64,000 nucleotides of DNA from positions 124,001 through 188,000 of the forward strand of contig NZ_BMGS01000007.1 of the NCBI RefSeq assembly GCF_014640315.1. Reading direction: 5' to 3'. The notes under the pieces were generated by a model that saw only the letters and a program-made list of their open reading frames with translations, made no database searches and was not told the DNA's origin. A program made the translations under genes and the position numbers. Below are positions 45,691-53,832 of the stretch, piece after piece; positions within the stretch are counted from its first letter, which is position 1, and every line of letters starts with the position of its first letter. The stretch comes from Hymenobacter glacieicola (GTDB taxonomy: Bacteria; Bacteroidota; Bacteroidia; Cytophagales; Hymenobacteraceae).

Positions 45691-45848
45691 ACAGTGTCAA
45701 TAAGGCTCGAAAAATAGCACAGGATTCGCACACTCCCCGCCCCTGGCCGCTGAAACTACCATTCGGCCCCACTGGTTCCGGTTTTTTTCAGGCGACGGCA
45801 CCGCGGTGGCTTAAGTGCGGCGGGCTGGCCCAGCCGGGGCATAACGCA

Positions 45849-45876
45849 CGGGGCGCGAACTTTCGTCCGCGCCCCG
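45849..45876 (-). terminator. Terminator of mnmA
   Basis: The stem CGGGGCGCG / CGCGCCCCG with a 10-nt loop, about 20 bp past the mnmA stop, nested in further GC pairing. Confidence 0.65.
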
Positions 45877-45896
45877 GCTTATACGCTGCCGCCCCC

Positions 45897-47048
45897 TTAC
45901 TGGGCCGCTACGGCAACGGGAGTTGACGGCTCAGGAATTTCGCCAATGGTGTGGCGCTCAATCCAGCCCCCACCCAGCACGTCCTCGCCCTCGTAGAACA
46001 CGGCGGCCTGGCCCGGCGTCACGGCGTGTACCGCCTCCTCGAAGTAGATGTAGATTTTGTCACCTTTCTGCTCCAGGAAGGCCGGAGAGCCGTCGTGGTT
46101 GTAGCGGATTTTGGTGATGCTCGGCACCAGCCCGCGTCCTTCCAGGGAGGCGTATTTGCCCATGTTCAGCTTGCCTACTACCGTGCGGGTGCTGGCCAAA
46201 TCCTCGAAATTGCCCAGCACTACCCGGTTCGTGTCGGGGTCAATGGCCGTGACGTAGGCCGGGAAGCCCAGGGCCACGCCCAGCCCCTTGCGCTGCCCGA
46301 TGGTGTAGAAGGGGTAGCCTTCGTGCTTGCCCACCACCGTGCCGTCGCGCAGCACAAACTCGCCCCCGGCCACGCGCTCCTCCAGGCCCGGTACCCGCCG
46401 CCGCAGGAAGCCCCGGTAGTCGTTGTCGGGGATAAAGCAGATTTCGTAGCTCTCGGGCTTGTTGACCAGCTCCGTGAAGCCCCGCTCCCGGGCAAAGTCG
46501 TAAATGGCCGTTTTGCGCAGCTGGCCCAGCGGAAACAGCGTGCGGGCCAGGCTTTCCTGCGTCACGCCCCACAGGGCATAGCTCTGGTCCTTGTTGTCGT
46601 CGAGGCCTTTGCTGATGACGTAGCGGCCGTTTTCCTCCCGCACCTGGGCGTAGTGGCCCGTGGCAATAAACTCGCAGCCCAGCTGGTCGGCCCGGCGCAG
46701 CAGTGCGTCCCACTTGATGTGGGTGTTGCAGAGCACGCAGGGGTTGGGCGTACGGCCGGCCAGGTATTCCTCGGTGAAGTTACTGATGACAAAGTCGCCG
46801 AACTCGTCGCGAATGTCGATGATGTAGTGCGGGAAGCCCAGCTCCACGGCAATCTGCCGAGCGTCGTTGATGCTGTCCAGGGAGCAGCAGCCGGTTTCCT
46901 TTTTGCTGCCGCCCGCCGAGGCGTAATCCCAGGTTTTCATGGTCATGCCGACCACCTCATAGCCTTGCTCGTGGAGCAGCACAGCCGCCACGGAGCTGTC
47001 GATGCCGCCGCTCATGGCTACCAGCACCCGTCCTTTCGTTGTGTTCAT
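45897..47048 (-). CDS. mnmA: tRNA-specific 2-thiouridylase
   Basis: The 383-residue enzyme thiolates U34 of tRNA-Lys, -Glu and -Gln using ATP and a sulfur relay. The PP-loop is VAMSGGIDSSVAA. The catalytic Cys pair lies in TPNPCVLCN and YEICFIPDND. FIATGHYAQV and LDDNKDQSYALW are family signatures, followed by the beta-barrel RNA-binding region. Full length. A perfect TACCTTTG -7 element is 47 nt upstream. Confidence 0.98.
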   Translation of the reverse strand: MNTTKGRVLVAMSGGIDSSVAAVLLHEQGYEVVGMTMKTWDYASAGGSKKETGCCSLDSINDARQIAVELGFPHYIIDIRDEFGDFVISNFTEEYLAGRTPNPCVLCNTHIKWDALLRRADQLGCEFIATGHYAQVREENGRYVISKGLDDNKDQSYALWGVTQESLARTLFPLGQLRKTAIYDFARERGFTELVNKPESYEICFIPDNDYRGFLRRRVPGLEERVAGGEFVLRDGTVVGKHEGYPFYTIGQRKGLGVALGFPAYVTAIDPDTNRVVLGNFEDLASTRTVVGKLNMGKYASLEGRGLVPSITKIRYNHDGSPAFLEQKGDKIYIYFEEAVHAVTPGQAAVFYEGEDVLGGGWIERHTIGEIPEPSTPVAVAAQ

Positions 47049-47357
47049 ACTAAATGAAATTGCGCCCGAAGCGTGAAAGGTTCCGGCCGAATACGCAAAG
47101 GTACGCGGATTGTCAGTTGCGCCGAAAACCGACAGGGCGAGTTTTCTGCCCAGCGGTTCTGCGCCGGGTAAAAAAGTGGCGCGATGTTACGAGGTCAAAA
47201 ATTTTCTCTCGATTTAGCAGCTTCATTATAAGCTCGTTGCTGCGCTGCGGGCTTCTAAAGCCGTGCGCTGCCCCTAAAATTCTTTGAATATTGCAGGCAG
47301 CGGCCCGCTTCGGTTCCCGGTGCTGGCTTATTCTGTTTTGTTTCTGACTTCCTTCCT
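47049..47357. other. Divergent intergenic region with the mnmA promoter
   Basis: About 310 bases separate the divergent mnmA and TrpF-like genes. The only feature I can support is the consensus element CAAAGGTA at 47096-47103, i.e. TACCTTTG for mnmA. No gene is visible. Confidence 0.5.
47096..47103 (-). promoter_or_regulatory. Consensus -7 element of mnmA
   Basis: TACCTTTG on the minus strand fits TAnnTTTG exactly, giving a leader of about 40 nt. Confidence 0.6.
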
Positions 47358-47978
47358 ATGGCTTTGATAGTTCCCGTGATGGTGCGCGGCATCAACAACC
47401 TCTCCGACGCCCGCTACTGCGCCGGCATGGGGTCCGACTCCCTCACGTTTCGCCTCGACCCGGCCTTCGCCGACCACCTGACCCCGGCCACCGTCCGGGA
47501 GTTGAGCGGCTGGGTGGCCGGGGTGCAGCTCATTGGGGAGTTTGACGCGCTACCCATCGAGCAGATCAACCACTTGGCCCAGGAGTGCGGCCTGCACGCC
47601 GTGCTGCTGCACCGCCGCCACTCCGCCGCTGAGCTGGCCACCCTGACCGTGCCCGCCCTGCGCCTCATTTCCTGGATTCCCGACATGCTGCCCGAAGACG
47701 TAGATATGCTGCTGCGCGAGCAGGCCCCTTTGTACCAGGGCTTCGTGCTGGCTACGGCGCCCACTCCCCTGCCTAACCCGGCGGAAGTAATCCGCCTGAC
47801 AGAGCACGCCCGCCAGTACCCGTTGTGGCTGGGCGCGGGCTTTGCCCCCAACGGCTTACGCGCCTACGTGGAAGCCCTCAACCCGGCGGGCATCGTGCTC
47901 CAGGGCGGCGACGAAATCAAGCCCGGCCTGCGCGACTTCGACGAAATGGAAGCCGTGTTCGAGCAGTTAGAGGACTAA
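47358..47978 (+). CDS. TrpF-like TIM-barrel protein lacking the usual catalytic Cys
   Basis: The 206-residue protein keeps the layout of phosphoribosylanthranilate isomerase: MVRGINNLSDARYCAGMGSD at the N-terminus (compare K-x-C-G-I...D-A...A-G-A-D), VAGVQLIGEF, LWLGAGFAPNGL (phosphate loop), and GGDEIKPGLRDFDEMEAVF at the end. The catalytic Cys position is Arg10, and no Asp is evident where the general acid normally sits, so Trp biosynthesis activity is doubtful. No trp genes are nearby. It may bind another phosphate-bearing ligand. Confidence 0.75.
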   Translation: MALIVPVMVRGINNLSDARYCAGMGSDSLTFRLDPAFADHLTPATVRELSGWVAGVQLIGEFDALPIEQINHLAQECGLHAVLLHRRHSAAELATLTVPALRLISWIPDMLPEDVDMLLREQAPLYQGFVLATAPTPLPNPAEVIRLTEHARQYPLWLGAGFAPNGLRAYVEALNPAGIVLQGGDEIKPGLRDFDEMEAVFEQLED

Positions 47979-47997
47979 TCAGGGGCCTGTTAGCAAG

Positions 47998-48037
47998 CAA
48001 GCGGAGGGCCTTTTCTAGCCGAAAAGGCTTCCGCTTG
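47998..48037. terminator. Convergent terminator
   Basis: The stem CAAGCGGA...GCCTTTTC pairs with GAAAAGGC...TCCGCTTG with a small bulge, between the plus-strand TrpF-like gene and the minus-strand DinB-like gene. Confidence 0.75.
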
Positions 48038-48064
48038 TGTTGGAGTTGCGGGCTGACCGGCGCG

Positions 48065-48907
48065 CTACGCCATGACCGTGAGCAGAGAATAAACGGGAGC
48101 CGTTAGCGCGGGCGGGCCCTGCAGCACCACGCAGCCGGCAGCCTCGGCCGGGGGTAGGCTGTTAGTGAACAGCCGCCACGCTACCTCGCCGGGTAGTTCA
48201 ATAGCGGCGGCTACCGGCTCCGCCTCGTAGTTTTGCCTCAGCACCCAGCCGCTCTCAGCTCGAAGCAGAAACCACGTACCCCCACCCTCACCGGTGACGT
48301 GAAAACGGACGACTGTGCCTGTCGGGGCTACTACCGCGCGGTAATGATGGGGCAAGGCCTGCAGGCAGGTAGCCAAAAAGGGCCGGTATAGCAACGGGTC
48401 AAATAGCGGTGCCTCCTGCCCTACTGCCTGCCGGATTTGCTGCTGATGGTGCCACTTTTCGGTGTACTCCCGCGCTACGTGGAAATGGTTTGTCGATTCT
48501 GCCTCGCCGGCCCAGGCCACGGAAAAAGCGGCCGGCGCCGCCGGGTCCAGGGATGCCAGGAAGTTGTTGTACGCTGGCCCTACCAGCTCCAGCAGCCACG
48601 TCAGCACGGCCGGGCTCAGACGCTGGCCCGTCCTTACCCAGGAGTTGTTCAGCTCGTTGAGGTAGCGCACCACGTCGGCGTATTCTCCGCTGGCCGGACC
48701 AGGGCCAGCGAAGTGCCCATCGCGCAGCATGGAAAGGCTGCGCAGGCTACCATCCAGCAGGTGTAGGGCCACCTCGCGCACCGTCCAGGCTGGGGCCAAC
48801 GTGGGTTTCTCCCATTCGGCGGGCGCAAGACTACGTAGCACTTCCACCAACAGGCGGTCCAGTTCCGGGAATAGTGGTAGCGTGGCGGGGATGGAAGCAG
48901 CTGTCAT
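48065..48907 (-). CDS. DinB / maleylpyruvate isomerase-like protein
   Basis: The 280-residue protein has an N-terminal four-helix DinB-type bundle: APAWTVREVALHLLDGS supplies the first metal His, and HFHVAREYTEKWHHQQQIRQAVG carries the His-x-x-x-His-like pair. A ~90-residue C-terminal SCP2-like domain follows (RFHVTGEGGGTWFLL, LPGEVAWRLFTNSLP). Such proteins are predicted thiol-dependent metalloenzymes; the cofactor is unknown in Bacteroidota. The ATG at 48907 follows a TAGTTTAG element by 4 nt. Confidence 0.82.
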   Translation of the reverse strand: MTAASIPATLPLFPELDRLLVEVLRSLAPAEWEKPTLAPAWTVREVALHLLDGSLRSLSMLRDGHFAGPGPASGEYADVVRYLNELNNSWVRTGQRLSPAVLTWLLELVGPAYNNFLASLDPAAPAAFSVAWAGEAESTNHFHVAREYTEKWHHQQQIRQAVGQEAPLFDPLLYRPFLATCLQALPHHYRAVVAPTGTVVRFHVTGEGGGTWFLLRAESGWVLRQNYEAEPVAAAIELPGEVAWRLFTNSLPPAEAAGCVVLQGPPALTAPVYSLLTVMA

Positions 48908-48911
48908 GCCG

Positions 48912-48919
48912 CTAAACTA
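48912..48919 (-). promoter_or_regulatory. -7-like element of the DinB-like gene
   Basis: TAGTTTAG on the minus strand is one base from TAnnTTTG, 4 nt before the ATG. Confidence 0.3.
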
Positions 48920-49076
48920 GCAGTTTGGCGCTTTTCTCCTACCCCACCACTGTACCGCAACTAGGGAATATCTACTAAGTAGATGGCATCTGCGGGGAGG
49001 TCTCAAGTCTGGTCAGAAGCCCTGACTATTCACCCATTTTAAGCCGAGTGGACAATAATAACTTTTGATTCATAGA

Positions 49077-49113
49077 AGGCCGTCATGCTTCGCTGCGCTC
49101 TGCATGACGGCCT
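49077..49113 (-). terminator. Terminator of trmB
   Basis: The stem AGGCCGTCATGC / GCATGACGGCCT (12 bp, perfect) with a 13-nt loop, 22 bp past the trmB stop. Its GTCATGC wording matches the repeat half at the end of the window (63967-64000). Confidence 0.8.
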
Positions 49114-49135
49114 ATTAGCTCACTGTCCTCACAAC

Positions 49136-49798
49136 CTAGCTCAACTGAAACTGCAGGTACTTAATGGGCACTCCGAGCGTGCGGTACTTGCGCTCAAAGG
49201 TGGTCTGGATGTCCTCGGCGTGCGGGAGCAGCTCAGGGGTGGCATACAAATCTTTGGTGTGGGCCAGGATGGTAGCACCAGGCCGCTGCTGCAGGGTTTC
49301 GAGGGTGAAATCGAACAGGCCTTCGTTATCGGTTTTGAGGTGCACCAGCCCACCGGGGGGCAGCACCTGCTGGTAGAGGTCCAGAAAGCGCGGGGCCGTG
49401 AGGCGGCGCTTGATGTCCCGGTCGCGGGGGCGCGGATCGGGAAAAGTAATCCAGATTTCGTGCAGCTCGCCGGGGGCGAAGTGGGTAAGCAAATCGTGGG
49501 CGCGGGTGCGCAGGAAACCCACGTTGGTCAGGCCCAGGGCCTCGGCGCGGGTGCTGCCCCGCCAGATTCGCTCCCCCTTGATGTCGAGGCCTAGGAAGTT
49601 GCGCTCGGGGTAGCGCTCGGCCAGCCCCACGGTGTACTCACCCTTGCCGCAGCCCACCTCCAGGGTAATGGGGTTGGAGTTGCGAAAAAACTCTGCGTGC
49701 CAGCGCCCGCCCAGCTGCTGGTAGGTGGCTTTACCGGGTTCAATTACATCGGGGCGCCCGGCGTTATCGGCGAAGCGCTTCAGTTTAACTCGACTCAA
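49136..49798 (-). CDS. trmB: tRNA (guanine-N7)-methyltransferase
   Basis: The 220-residue SAM enzyme forms m7G46 in tRNA. Motifs: ITLEVGCGKGEYTVGLA (SAM loop), FLGLDIKGERIWRG, NVGFLRTRAHDLL, and ITFPDPRPRDRDIKRRLT, the family signature (F-P-D-P-W-x-K-x-x-H in many others; here R-P-R-D-R). Full length. Last gene before the repeat-rich spacer toward folC, and its start is preceded by an octamer array. Confidence 0.96.
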   Translation of the reverse strand: MSRVKLKRFADNAGRPDVIEPGKATYQQLGGRWHAEFFRNSNPITLEVGCGKGEYTVGLAERYPERNFLGLDIKGERIWRGSTRAEALGLTNVGFLRTRAHDLLTHFAPGELHEIWITFPDPRPRDRDIKRRLTAPRFLDLYQQVLPPGGLVHLKTDNEGLFDFTLETLQQRPGATILAHTKDLYATPELLPHAEDIQTTFERKYRTLGVPIKYLQFQLS

Positions 49799-49810
49799 AA
49801 CGGAGAGGTG

Positions 49811-49834
49811 GTGAAATAGTGAAATAGTGAGTTG
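49811..49834 (-). repeat. Octamer array upstream of trmB
   Basis: Units GTGAAATA, GTGAAATA and GTGAGTTG on the plus strand, starting 12 bp before the trmB start codon. Confidence 0.6.
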
Positions 49835-49850
49835 GCGGAACTGAAGCAGG

Positions 49851-49931
49851 TGTCATTCCGAGCGTGAGCGAGGAATCTGGATTAATCCGTTGGATGGGAA
49901 CCCAGATTCCTCGCTCACGCTCGGAATGACA
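49851..49931. repeat. 30-bp inverted repeat, CATTCCGAGC family
   Basis: Arms 49851-49880 and 49902-49931 pair perfectly over 30 bp (core GTCATTCCGAGCG...GAGGAATCTGG) around a 21-nt loop, immediately downstream of the folC stop. A diverged copy is at 51348-51425. Dispersed intergenic repeat, probably also acting as terminator of folC. Confidence 0.85.
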
Positions 49932-49934
49932 GCT

Positions 49935-51236
49935 TTACAGCTCTTCGATTTCGGCCACCACAAAAGTACTACCCCCGATGAAGACCACATCATCGGGCGC
50001 GGCGGCGGCGCGCGCGGCCCGGACGGCTACCTGCACCGGACTATAGATTTTTCCGCGCAGCCCAAAGGCCGCCGCCTTTTCAAACAGCTCCGTCGCCGGC
50101 ATTGCCCGCAGAATGGTAGCCTGGCAGAAATAGTAGGTGGCGTGCCGGGGCAGCAGGCTCAGCATCTTGCTCACGTCCTTGTCGTTGACTACCCCCAGCA
50201 CGATGTGCAACTGTCGCTGCGGCAGCCGCGCCAGCTGCCCGGTGATAAAGCGAATCCCGGCTTCGTTGTGGCCCGTGTCGCAGACCACCAGCGGCCGACG
50301 GCCCAGGATGGTCCAGCGCCCGCGGAAACCGGTAAGGCGGCTCACCTCCCGCAAGCCCTCGCGCACGGCGCTTTCTGGTATCACGAAGCCCTGGCGGCGC
50401 AGCTCCTCCAGCACGGCCAGCACGCCGGGCAGGTTCAGGCGCTGGTAGTCGCCCACCAGCCCCAGGTCCACATTTTCCAGGTAGGGCGCATGCTGGTAGG
50501 TCAGGCGCAGGCGTTGGGTGTCGTCCTCGGGGGTAGGCTCCTGCAGCAGCTCGGCGCGGTAGTGGGCATCGGCAAACAGCAGCGGGGCGCCTTCCTGCCG
50601 GGCTTTCTGCTCGAACACCGGGGCTACTTCGGGCTGGGTCTGGCTGATGATGGCCGGTACGCCGGGCTTGATGATGCCCGCCTTTTCGCCGGCAATCTGG
50701 GGTAGCGTGTTGCCCAGCAGGTTCTGGTGGTCGAAGCTGATGTTGGTAATCAAAGACACCAGGGGCCAGATGATGTTGGTGGAATCGAGGCGCCCGCCCA
50801 GGCCGACTTCCACCACGGCAATGTCCACCTGCTGCGCGGCGAAGTAATCGAAGGCCAGGGCCACGCACATTTCAAAGAACGAGGGCTGCACCTCACTGAA
50901 ATAGCCACGCCAGCGCTCCACCCAGGCCACGAGGTAGTCGGGGTTCAGGTCCTGGCCGTTTACTTTGATGCGCTCGGTAAACTCCTTGAGGTGGGGCGAG
51001 GTGTAGAGCCCGACCTTGTAGCCGGCCGCCTGCAGCACGGCCGCCAGTAAGTTCGAGGAGCTGCCCTTGCCGTTGGTCCCGGCTACGTGCACGCTCTTAA
51101 ATTTCCGCTCCGGGTTGCCCGTAGCCGCCGCCAGGGCCTCCGTGCGCTCCAGCCCCGGCTTGTAGCCCGCTTCCCCTACCCGCTGAAACATGGGCAACTG
51201 CTGGTAGAGGTAGTCGAGGGTTTGCTGGTAGGTCAT
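49935..51236 (-). CDS. folC: Folylpolyglutamate synthase / dihydrofolate synthase
   Basis: The 433-residue Mur-ligase-like enzyme adds glutamate to dihydropteroate and folates. Seen: VHVAGTNGKGSSSNLLAAVL (ATP loop), LYTSPHLKEFTERIKVNG, VDIAVVEVGLGGRLDSTNII, ISFDHQNLLGNTLPQIAGEK, and DTGHNEAGIRF in the C-terminal domain. Full length. A perfect -7 element TACCTTTG lies 26 nt upstream, so folC has its own promoter although it is collinear with tonB. Confidence 0.97.
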   Translation of the reverse strand: MTYQQTLDYLYQQLPMFQRVGEAGYKPGLERTEALAAATGNPERKFKSVHVAGTNGKGSSSNLLAAVLQAAGYKVGLYTSPHLKEFTERIKVNGQDLNPDYLVAWVERWRGYFSEVQPSFFEMCVALAFDYFAAQQVDIAVVEVGLGGRLDSTNIIWPLVSLITNISFDHQNLLGNTLPQIAGEKAGIIKPGVPAIISQTQPEVAPVFEQKARQEGAPLLFADAHYRAELLQEPTPEDDTQRLRLTYQHAPYLENVDLGLVGDYQRLNLPGVLAVLEELRRQGFVIPESAVREGLREVSRLTGFRGRWTILGRRPLVVCDTGHNEAGIRFITGQLARLPQRQLHIVLGVVNDKDVSKMLSLLPRHATYYFCQATILRAMPATELFEKAAAFGLRGKIYSPVQVAVRAARAAAAPDDVVFIGGSTFVVAEIEEL

Positions 51237-51262
51237 GGGGAGCGAAGCAAATATTCAGGCTG

Positions 51263-51270
51263 CAAAGGTA
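51263..51270 (-). promoter_or_regulatory. Consensus -7 element of folC
   Basis: TACCTTTG on the minus strand, identical to the mnmA element, 26 nt before the folC ATG. Confidence 0.6.
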
Positions 51271-51310
51271 AGTGGCTACATCTGCTTTGTGTTCCTACCA
51301 TTAAAAGCAC

Positions 51311-51344
51311 GAAGCGCCGCCCTACGTGGTAGAGCGGCGCTTTC
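51311..51344 (-). terminator. Hairpin between tonB and folC
   Basis: The stem AAGCGCCGC / GCGGCGCTT with a 13-nt loop lies just past the repeat that follows tonB; likely part of the tonB terminator. Confidence 0.6.
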
Positions 51345-51347
51345 GGC

Positions 51348-51425
51348 TGTCATTCCGAACGAAGTGAGGAATCTGAATTAGCTTCTAGTGAGTAACCCAG
51401 CTTCCTCGCTTCGCTCGGAATGACA
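51348..51425. repeat. Inverted repeat, CATTCCGAGC family, diverged copy
   Basis: Arms TGTCATTCCGAACGAAG... and ...CTTCGCTCGGAATGACA pair over 28 bp with three mismatches. It ends 4 bp from the tonB stop. Same family as 49851-49931. Confidence 0.8.
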
Positions 51426-51428
51426 CGT

Positions 51429-52319
51429 TTATTGAACGGTAAAGCGGAAGGTGTAGAACCCAGTAGCCCCGCCCTCGGCCGAGCTGGTGCGGCGGAACTC
51501 CACATTTTCCAGGGCGTCGCGGCAGACCTTTTCCTGGGCCGGCGTCACGTTGCCCGAAACTTTGGTCACGGACTCCACCTCGCCATCGGCGTTGATCTTG
51601 ATTTTGAAGCGCACGAAGCCGGAATTGTTATCCAGGAACTGCGGATTCGGCTTGCTGACCACGGCCCAACCGGCCATTTCCAGCCCGCCGCTGCCAGGGC
51701 TGGTGCCGCGGCCACCCTTGCCCGGCTCGCCGGAGTAAGCCGTGCCGCCGTAGGTGCCGCGCGGGTCGCCTTTGTCGCCGACGGTGCCGGGATTGTCGCC
51801 GTTGTTGTTGCCGGTGGGCGCGTTGCTGGTGCCGTTTACTCCGTTACCGCCCCCGTCGGCGCGGTTGGCGCGCGGCGTAAACACGGCCCGCTGGTCCACT
51901 TTCGGGCGCGGGGGCTCGGGCTTTACTTCCTCCTTGGGCGCCTCAGCTACCTTCTTGGCGGGCGGCACCGTGACGGGGCTTTCCTCGGCCTCACTGGTGA
52001 CGACCCGCTGCTCGGTGGGCGGCGTGGGGTCGGGTTGGGCCACGGGCTGGGGCGGCGTAGGGTCGGGCTGGGCGGCTGGCGGGCGGCTGTCCTCCCGGTT
52101 CTTCGACTCATTGGCGGGCGCCTGGCTCTGGATGTCGCCGGAGCCGACCTCATCGACCCCGTAGTTGAGCTCGACCCCGTCGCCGCCAGCCAGCTCATCC
52201 AGGGGCGGATCGGGGCCTTTGAACACGGTAAAGAAGAATAAGGCAGCCAGCGCCGCATTAATCATTACTGTGCCCAGGAGGGCTTCTCGCCGATGCTCTT
52301 CCCGATATTCGGTTGCCAT
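51429..52319 (-). CDS. tonB: TonB family energy transducer
   Basis: The 296-residue protein has one N-terminal membrane anchor (14-33, TVMINAALAALFFFTVF) and a long Pro/Lys/Glu-rich periplasm-spanning linker (70-150). A Gly/Asn-rich segment follows, then a C-terminal TonB-like domain (GFVRFKIKINADGEVESVTK, CRDALENVEFRR, GFYTFRFTVQ). It conveys proton-motive energy from ExbB/ExbD to outer-membrane receptors. It is downstream of exbD with a 164-bp spacer and followed by two hairpins. Confidence 0.88.
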   Translation of the reverse strand: MATEYREEHRREALLGTVMINAALAALFFFTVFKGPDPPLDELAGGDGVELNYGVDEVGSGDIQSQAPANESKNREDSRPPAAQPDPTPPQPVAQPDPTPPTEQRVVTSEAEESPVTVPPAKKVAEAPKEEVKPEPPRPKVDQRAVFTPRANRADGGGNGVNGTSNAPTGNNNGDNPGTVGDKGDPRGTYGGTAYSGEPGKGGRGTSPGSGGLEMAGWAVVSKPNPQFLDNNSGFVRFKIKINADGEVESVTKVSGNVTPAQEKVCRDALENVEFRRTSSAEGGATGFYTFRFTVQ

Positions 52320-52483
52320 GGGACTTGTCGTTTGAGGAAGCTACCCCACCGGTAACAGCCGGCCAGCGCAGCTTCTGGTAATCAATACGCCCCGCTCCGA
52401 AAAACGGCAGACGGGGCGCTTGTTTTGCACTACGTAACGGTCAGACCAGCGCTGCTGGTTCACGCGCCACTGATGGGAGCGGT

Positions 52484-52894
52484 TTACTTACCCGACGCTT
52501 GCTGAGCCTGGGTAGCCATGACCATCTTTATCTTGAGGCGGTTGCCTACCTCCAGAATATCCACCAGCTTCTGCACGTTCAGCGAGGCATCTACCCGCAG
52601 CACGGCCGTGGGGCTTTCCAGGCCCTGCACGCGGCGGGCTAGCTCAGGCTCCAGCTGATCGGGGGTGATGTTCTGGCGGTCAATGAAATACTTTCCGGCC
52701 GCATCCACGGAAACCGTGATGGGCTGCTTCATGGCCTGCTTGCCCGAGCGGGCGTTGGGCAGCATGAGCTTGATAACGTTGGGGTTCACCATCGTGGAAA
52801 CAATCAGGAAGAACAGCATCAAGAAGAACATGATGTCGTTCATCGAACTGGTTTCCACGTGGGAAGAAACCTTGCGGCGCCGGCTGAGGTCCAT
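52484..52894 (-). CDS. exbD: ExbD/TolR family biopolymer transport protein
   Basis: The 136-residue protein (ATG 52894) has a short cytoplasmic N-terminus, one membrane helix (about 20-37) preceded by the essential Asp in SSMNDIMFFLMLFF, and a periplasmic domain (PITVSVDAAGKYFIDRQNI, AVLRVDASLNVQKLVDIL). It forms the proton channel complex with ExbB. The frame is open upstream through the hairpin, but MDLSRRRKVSSHVETSS is the conserved start. The start codon is 3 bp from a 29-bp stem that should bury any ribosome-binding site. Confidence 0.94.
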   Translation of the reverse strand: MDLSRRRKVSSHVETSSMNDIMFFLMLFFLIVSTMVNPNVIKLMLPNARSGKQAMKQPITVSVDAAGKYFIDRQNITPDQLEPELARRVQGLESPTAVLRVDASLNVQKLVDILEVGNRLKIKMVMATQAQQASGK

Positions 52895-52897
52895 GCG

Positions 52898-52988
52898 GTG
52901 AATGAGTAATTGAGTGAATGAGTGAGGTTGATGAGCAAAGGAGCAGCTGGTCAAACCAACTCACTCATTCACTCAATTACTCATTCAC
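52898..52988 (-). repeat. Two facing octamer arrays forming a 29-bp hairpin between exbB and exbD
   Basis: Arms 52898-52926 and 52960-52988 are perfect inverted copies over 29 bp. Each arm is built of 8-bp units (GTGAATGA, GTAATTGA, GTGAATGA, GTGAG...). The element fills the spacer, touching the exbB stop codon and ending 3 bp before the exbD ATG. Confidence 0.88.
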
Positions 52989-53722
52989 TAGTTGTCCTGA
53001 AGAATATCCATGAACTCGATGGCCGAGTTCTCCATGCGGAACACCATGCGCTCTACCATAATGCTGAGCCAGTGGTAGCCAATGTGGGCGATGATACCCA
53101 CGATGAGGCCGGCCGCTGAGGTAACCATTTTGGTGTACAGACCGCCCGAAATCTGGGCAATGCCGAAGTCGCCGGTGGAGCTAATGGCGTAGAAGATTTT
53201 GATTACGCCAATAATCGTACCCACGAAACCGAGCATGGGCGCAATACCAGCCACAATGCCCAGCACGTTGATGTTCTTCTCGAGGCGGGCAATTTCAATC
53301 TTGCCCACGTTTTCCACGCTGGTTTCGATTTCTTTGAGGGGGAGGCCAATGCGGCGGATACCCTTCTCAATCATGCGGGCCAGCGGCGTGGGGTTCTGGG
53401 CGCAGAGCATTTTGGCTCCCTGCAAATCACCTTTCACCATCAGCCCCCGGATGCCGGGCATAAACGACTCGGGCACGGCCCCGGCCTTGCGGATGGTCAG
53501 GTAGCGCTCCAGAATGATGTAGACGGAAACGAAGAAGAGCAGGAACAGCGGCACCATAATCCAGCCCCCGGCCAGAATCAGGTCGATGAGCGAGAGGCCG
53601 GAAGCGGCATTGGCCGCCGCGTTGGCTGCCGTAGCGGCCGAGTCGGCAGCGGCGGGCGAAGCGGCGGGAGCCGCGTCGCTGCCAACCTGAAGTTGCAGCA
53701 GCAGGGAAAGCAGGTGCGTCAT
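52988..53722 (-). CDS. exbB: MotA/TolQ/ExbB proton channel family protein
   Basis: The 244-residue inner-membrane protein has an Ala-rich N-terminus, then three membrane helices: about 45-70 (LILAGGWIMVPLFLLFFVSV), 150-175 (NVLGIVAGIAPMLGFVGTII) and 190-215 (MVTSAAGLIVGIIAHIGYHW). The APMLGFVGTIIGVIKIF stretch and the Thr/Ser lining residues are typical ExbB. It drives TonB with ExbD. First gene of the exbB-exbD-tonB set, about 110 bp after the HU/SPOR gene, with a terminator in between. Confidence 0.95.
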   Translation of the reverse strand: MTHLLSLLLQLQVGSDAAPAASPAAADSAATAANAAANAASGLSLIDLILAGGWIMVPLFLLFFVSVYIILERYLTIRKAGAVPESFMPGIRGLMVKGDLQGAKMLCAQNPTPLARMIEKGIRRIGLPLKEIETSVENVGKIEIARLEKNINVLGIVAGIAPMLGFVGTIIGVIKIFYAISSTGDFGIAQISGGLYTKMVTSAAGLIVGIIAHIGYHWLSIMVERMVFRMENSAIEFMDILQDN

Positions 53723-53747
53723 GCGTGGGATGAAGTGAGAAGCAAAA

Positions 53748-53802
53748 GAATAGCTAAAACACCCAGGCGTTATTTCGCTTTGCCTGAGCGTTTTAGCTAT
53801 TC
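53748..53802 (-). terminator. Terminator of the HU/SPOR gene
   Basis: Outer arms GAATAGCTAAAAC / GTTTTAGCTATTC with an inner AGGC/GCCT pairing. On the minus strand it follows the HU/SPOR stop by 30 bp and precedes exbB. Confidence 0.8.
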
Positions 53803-53832
53803 AAAATTTCAATTTATGGAGTCAAGTTCGGG

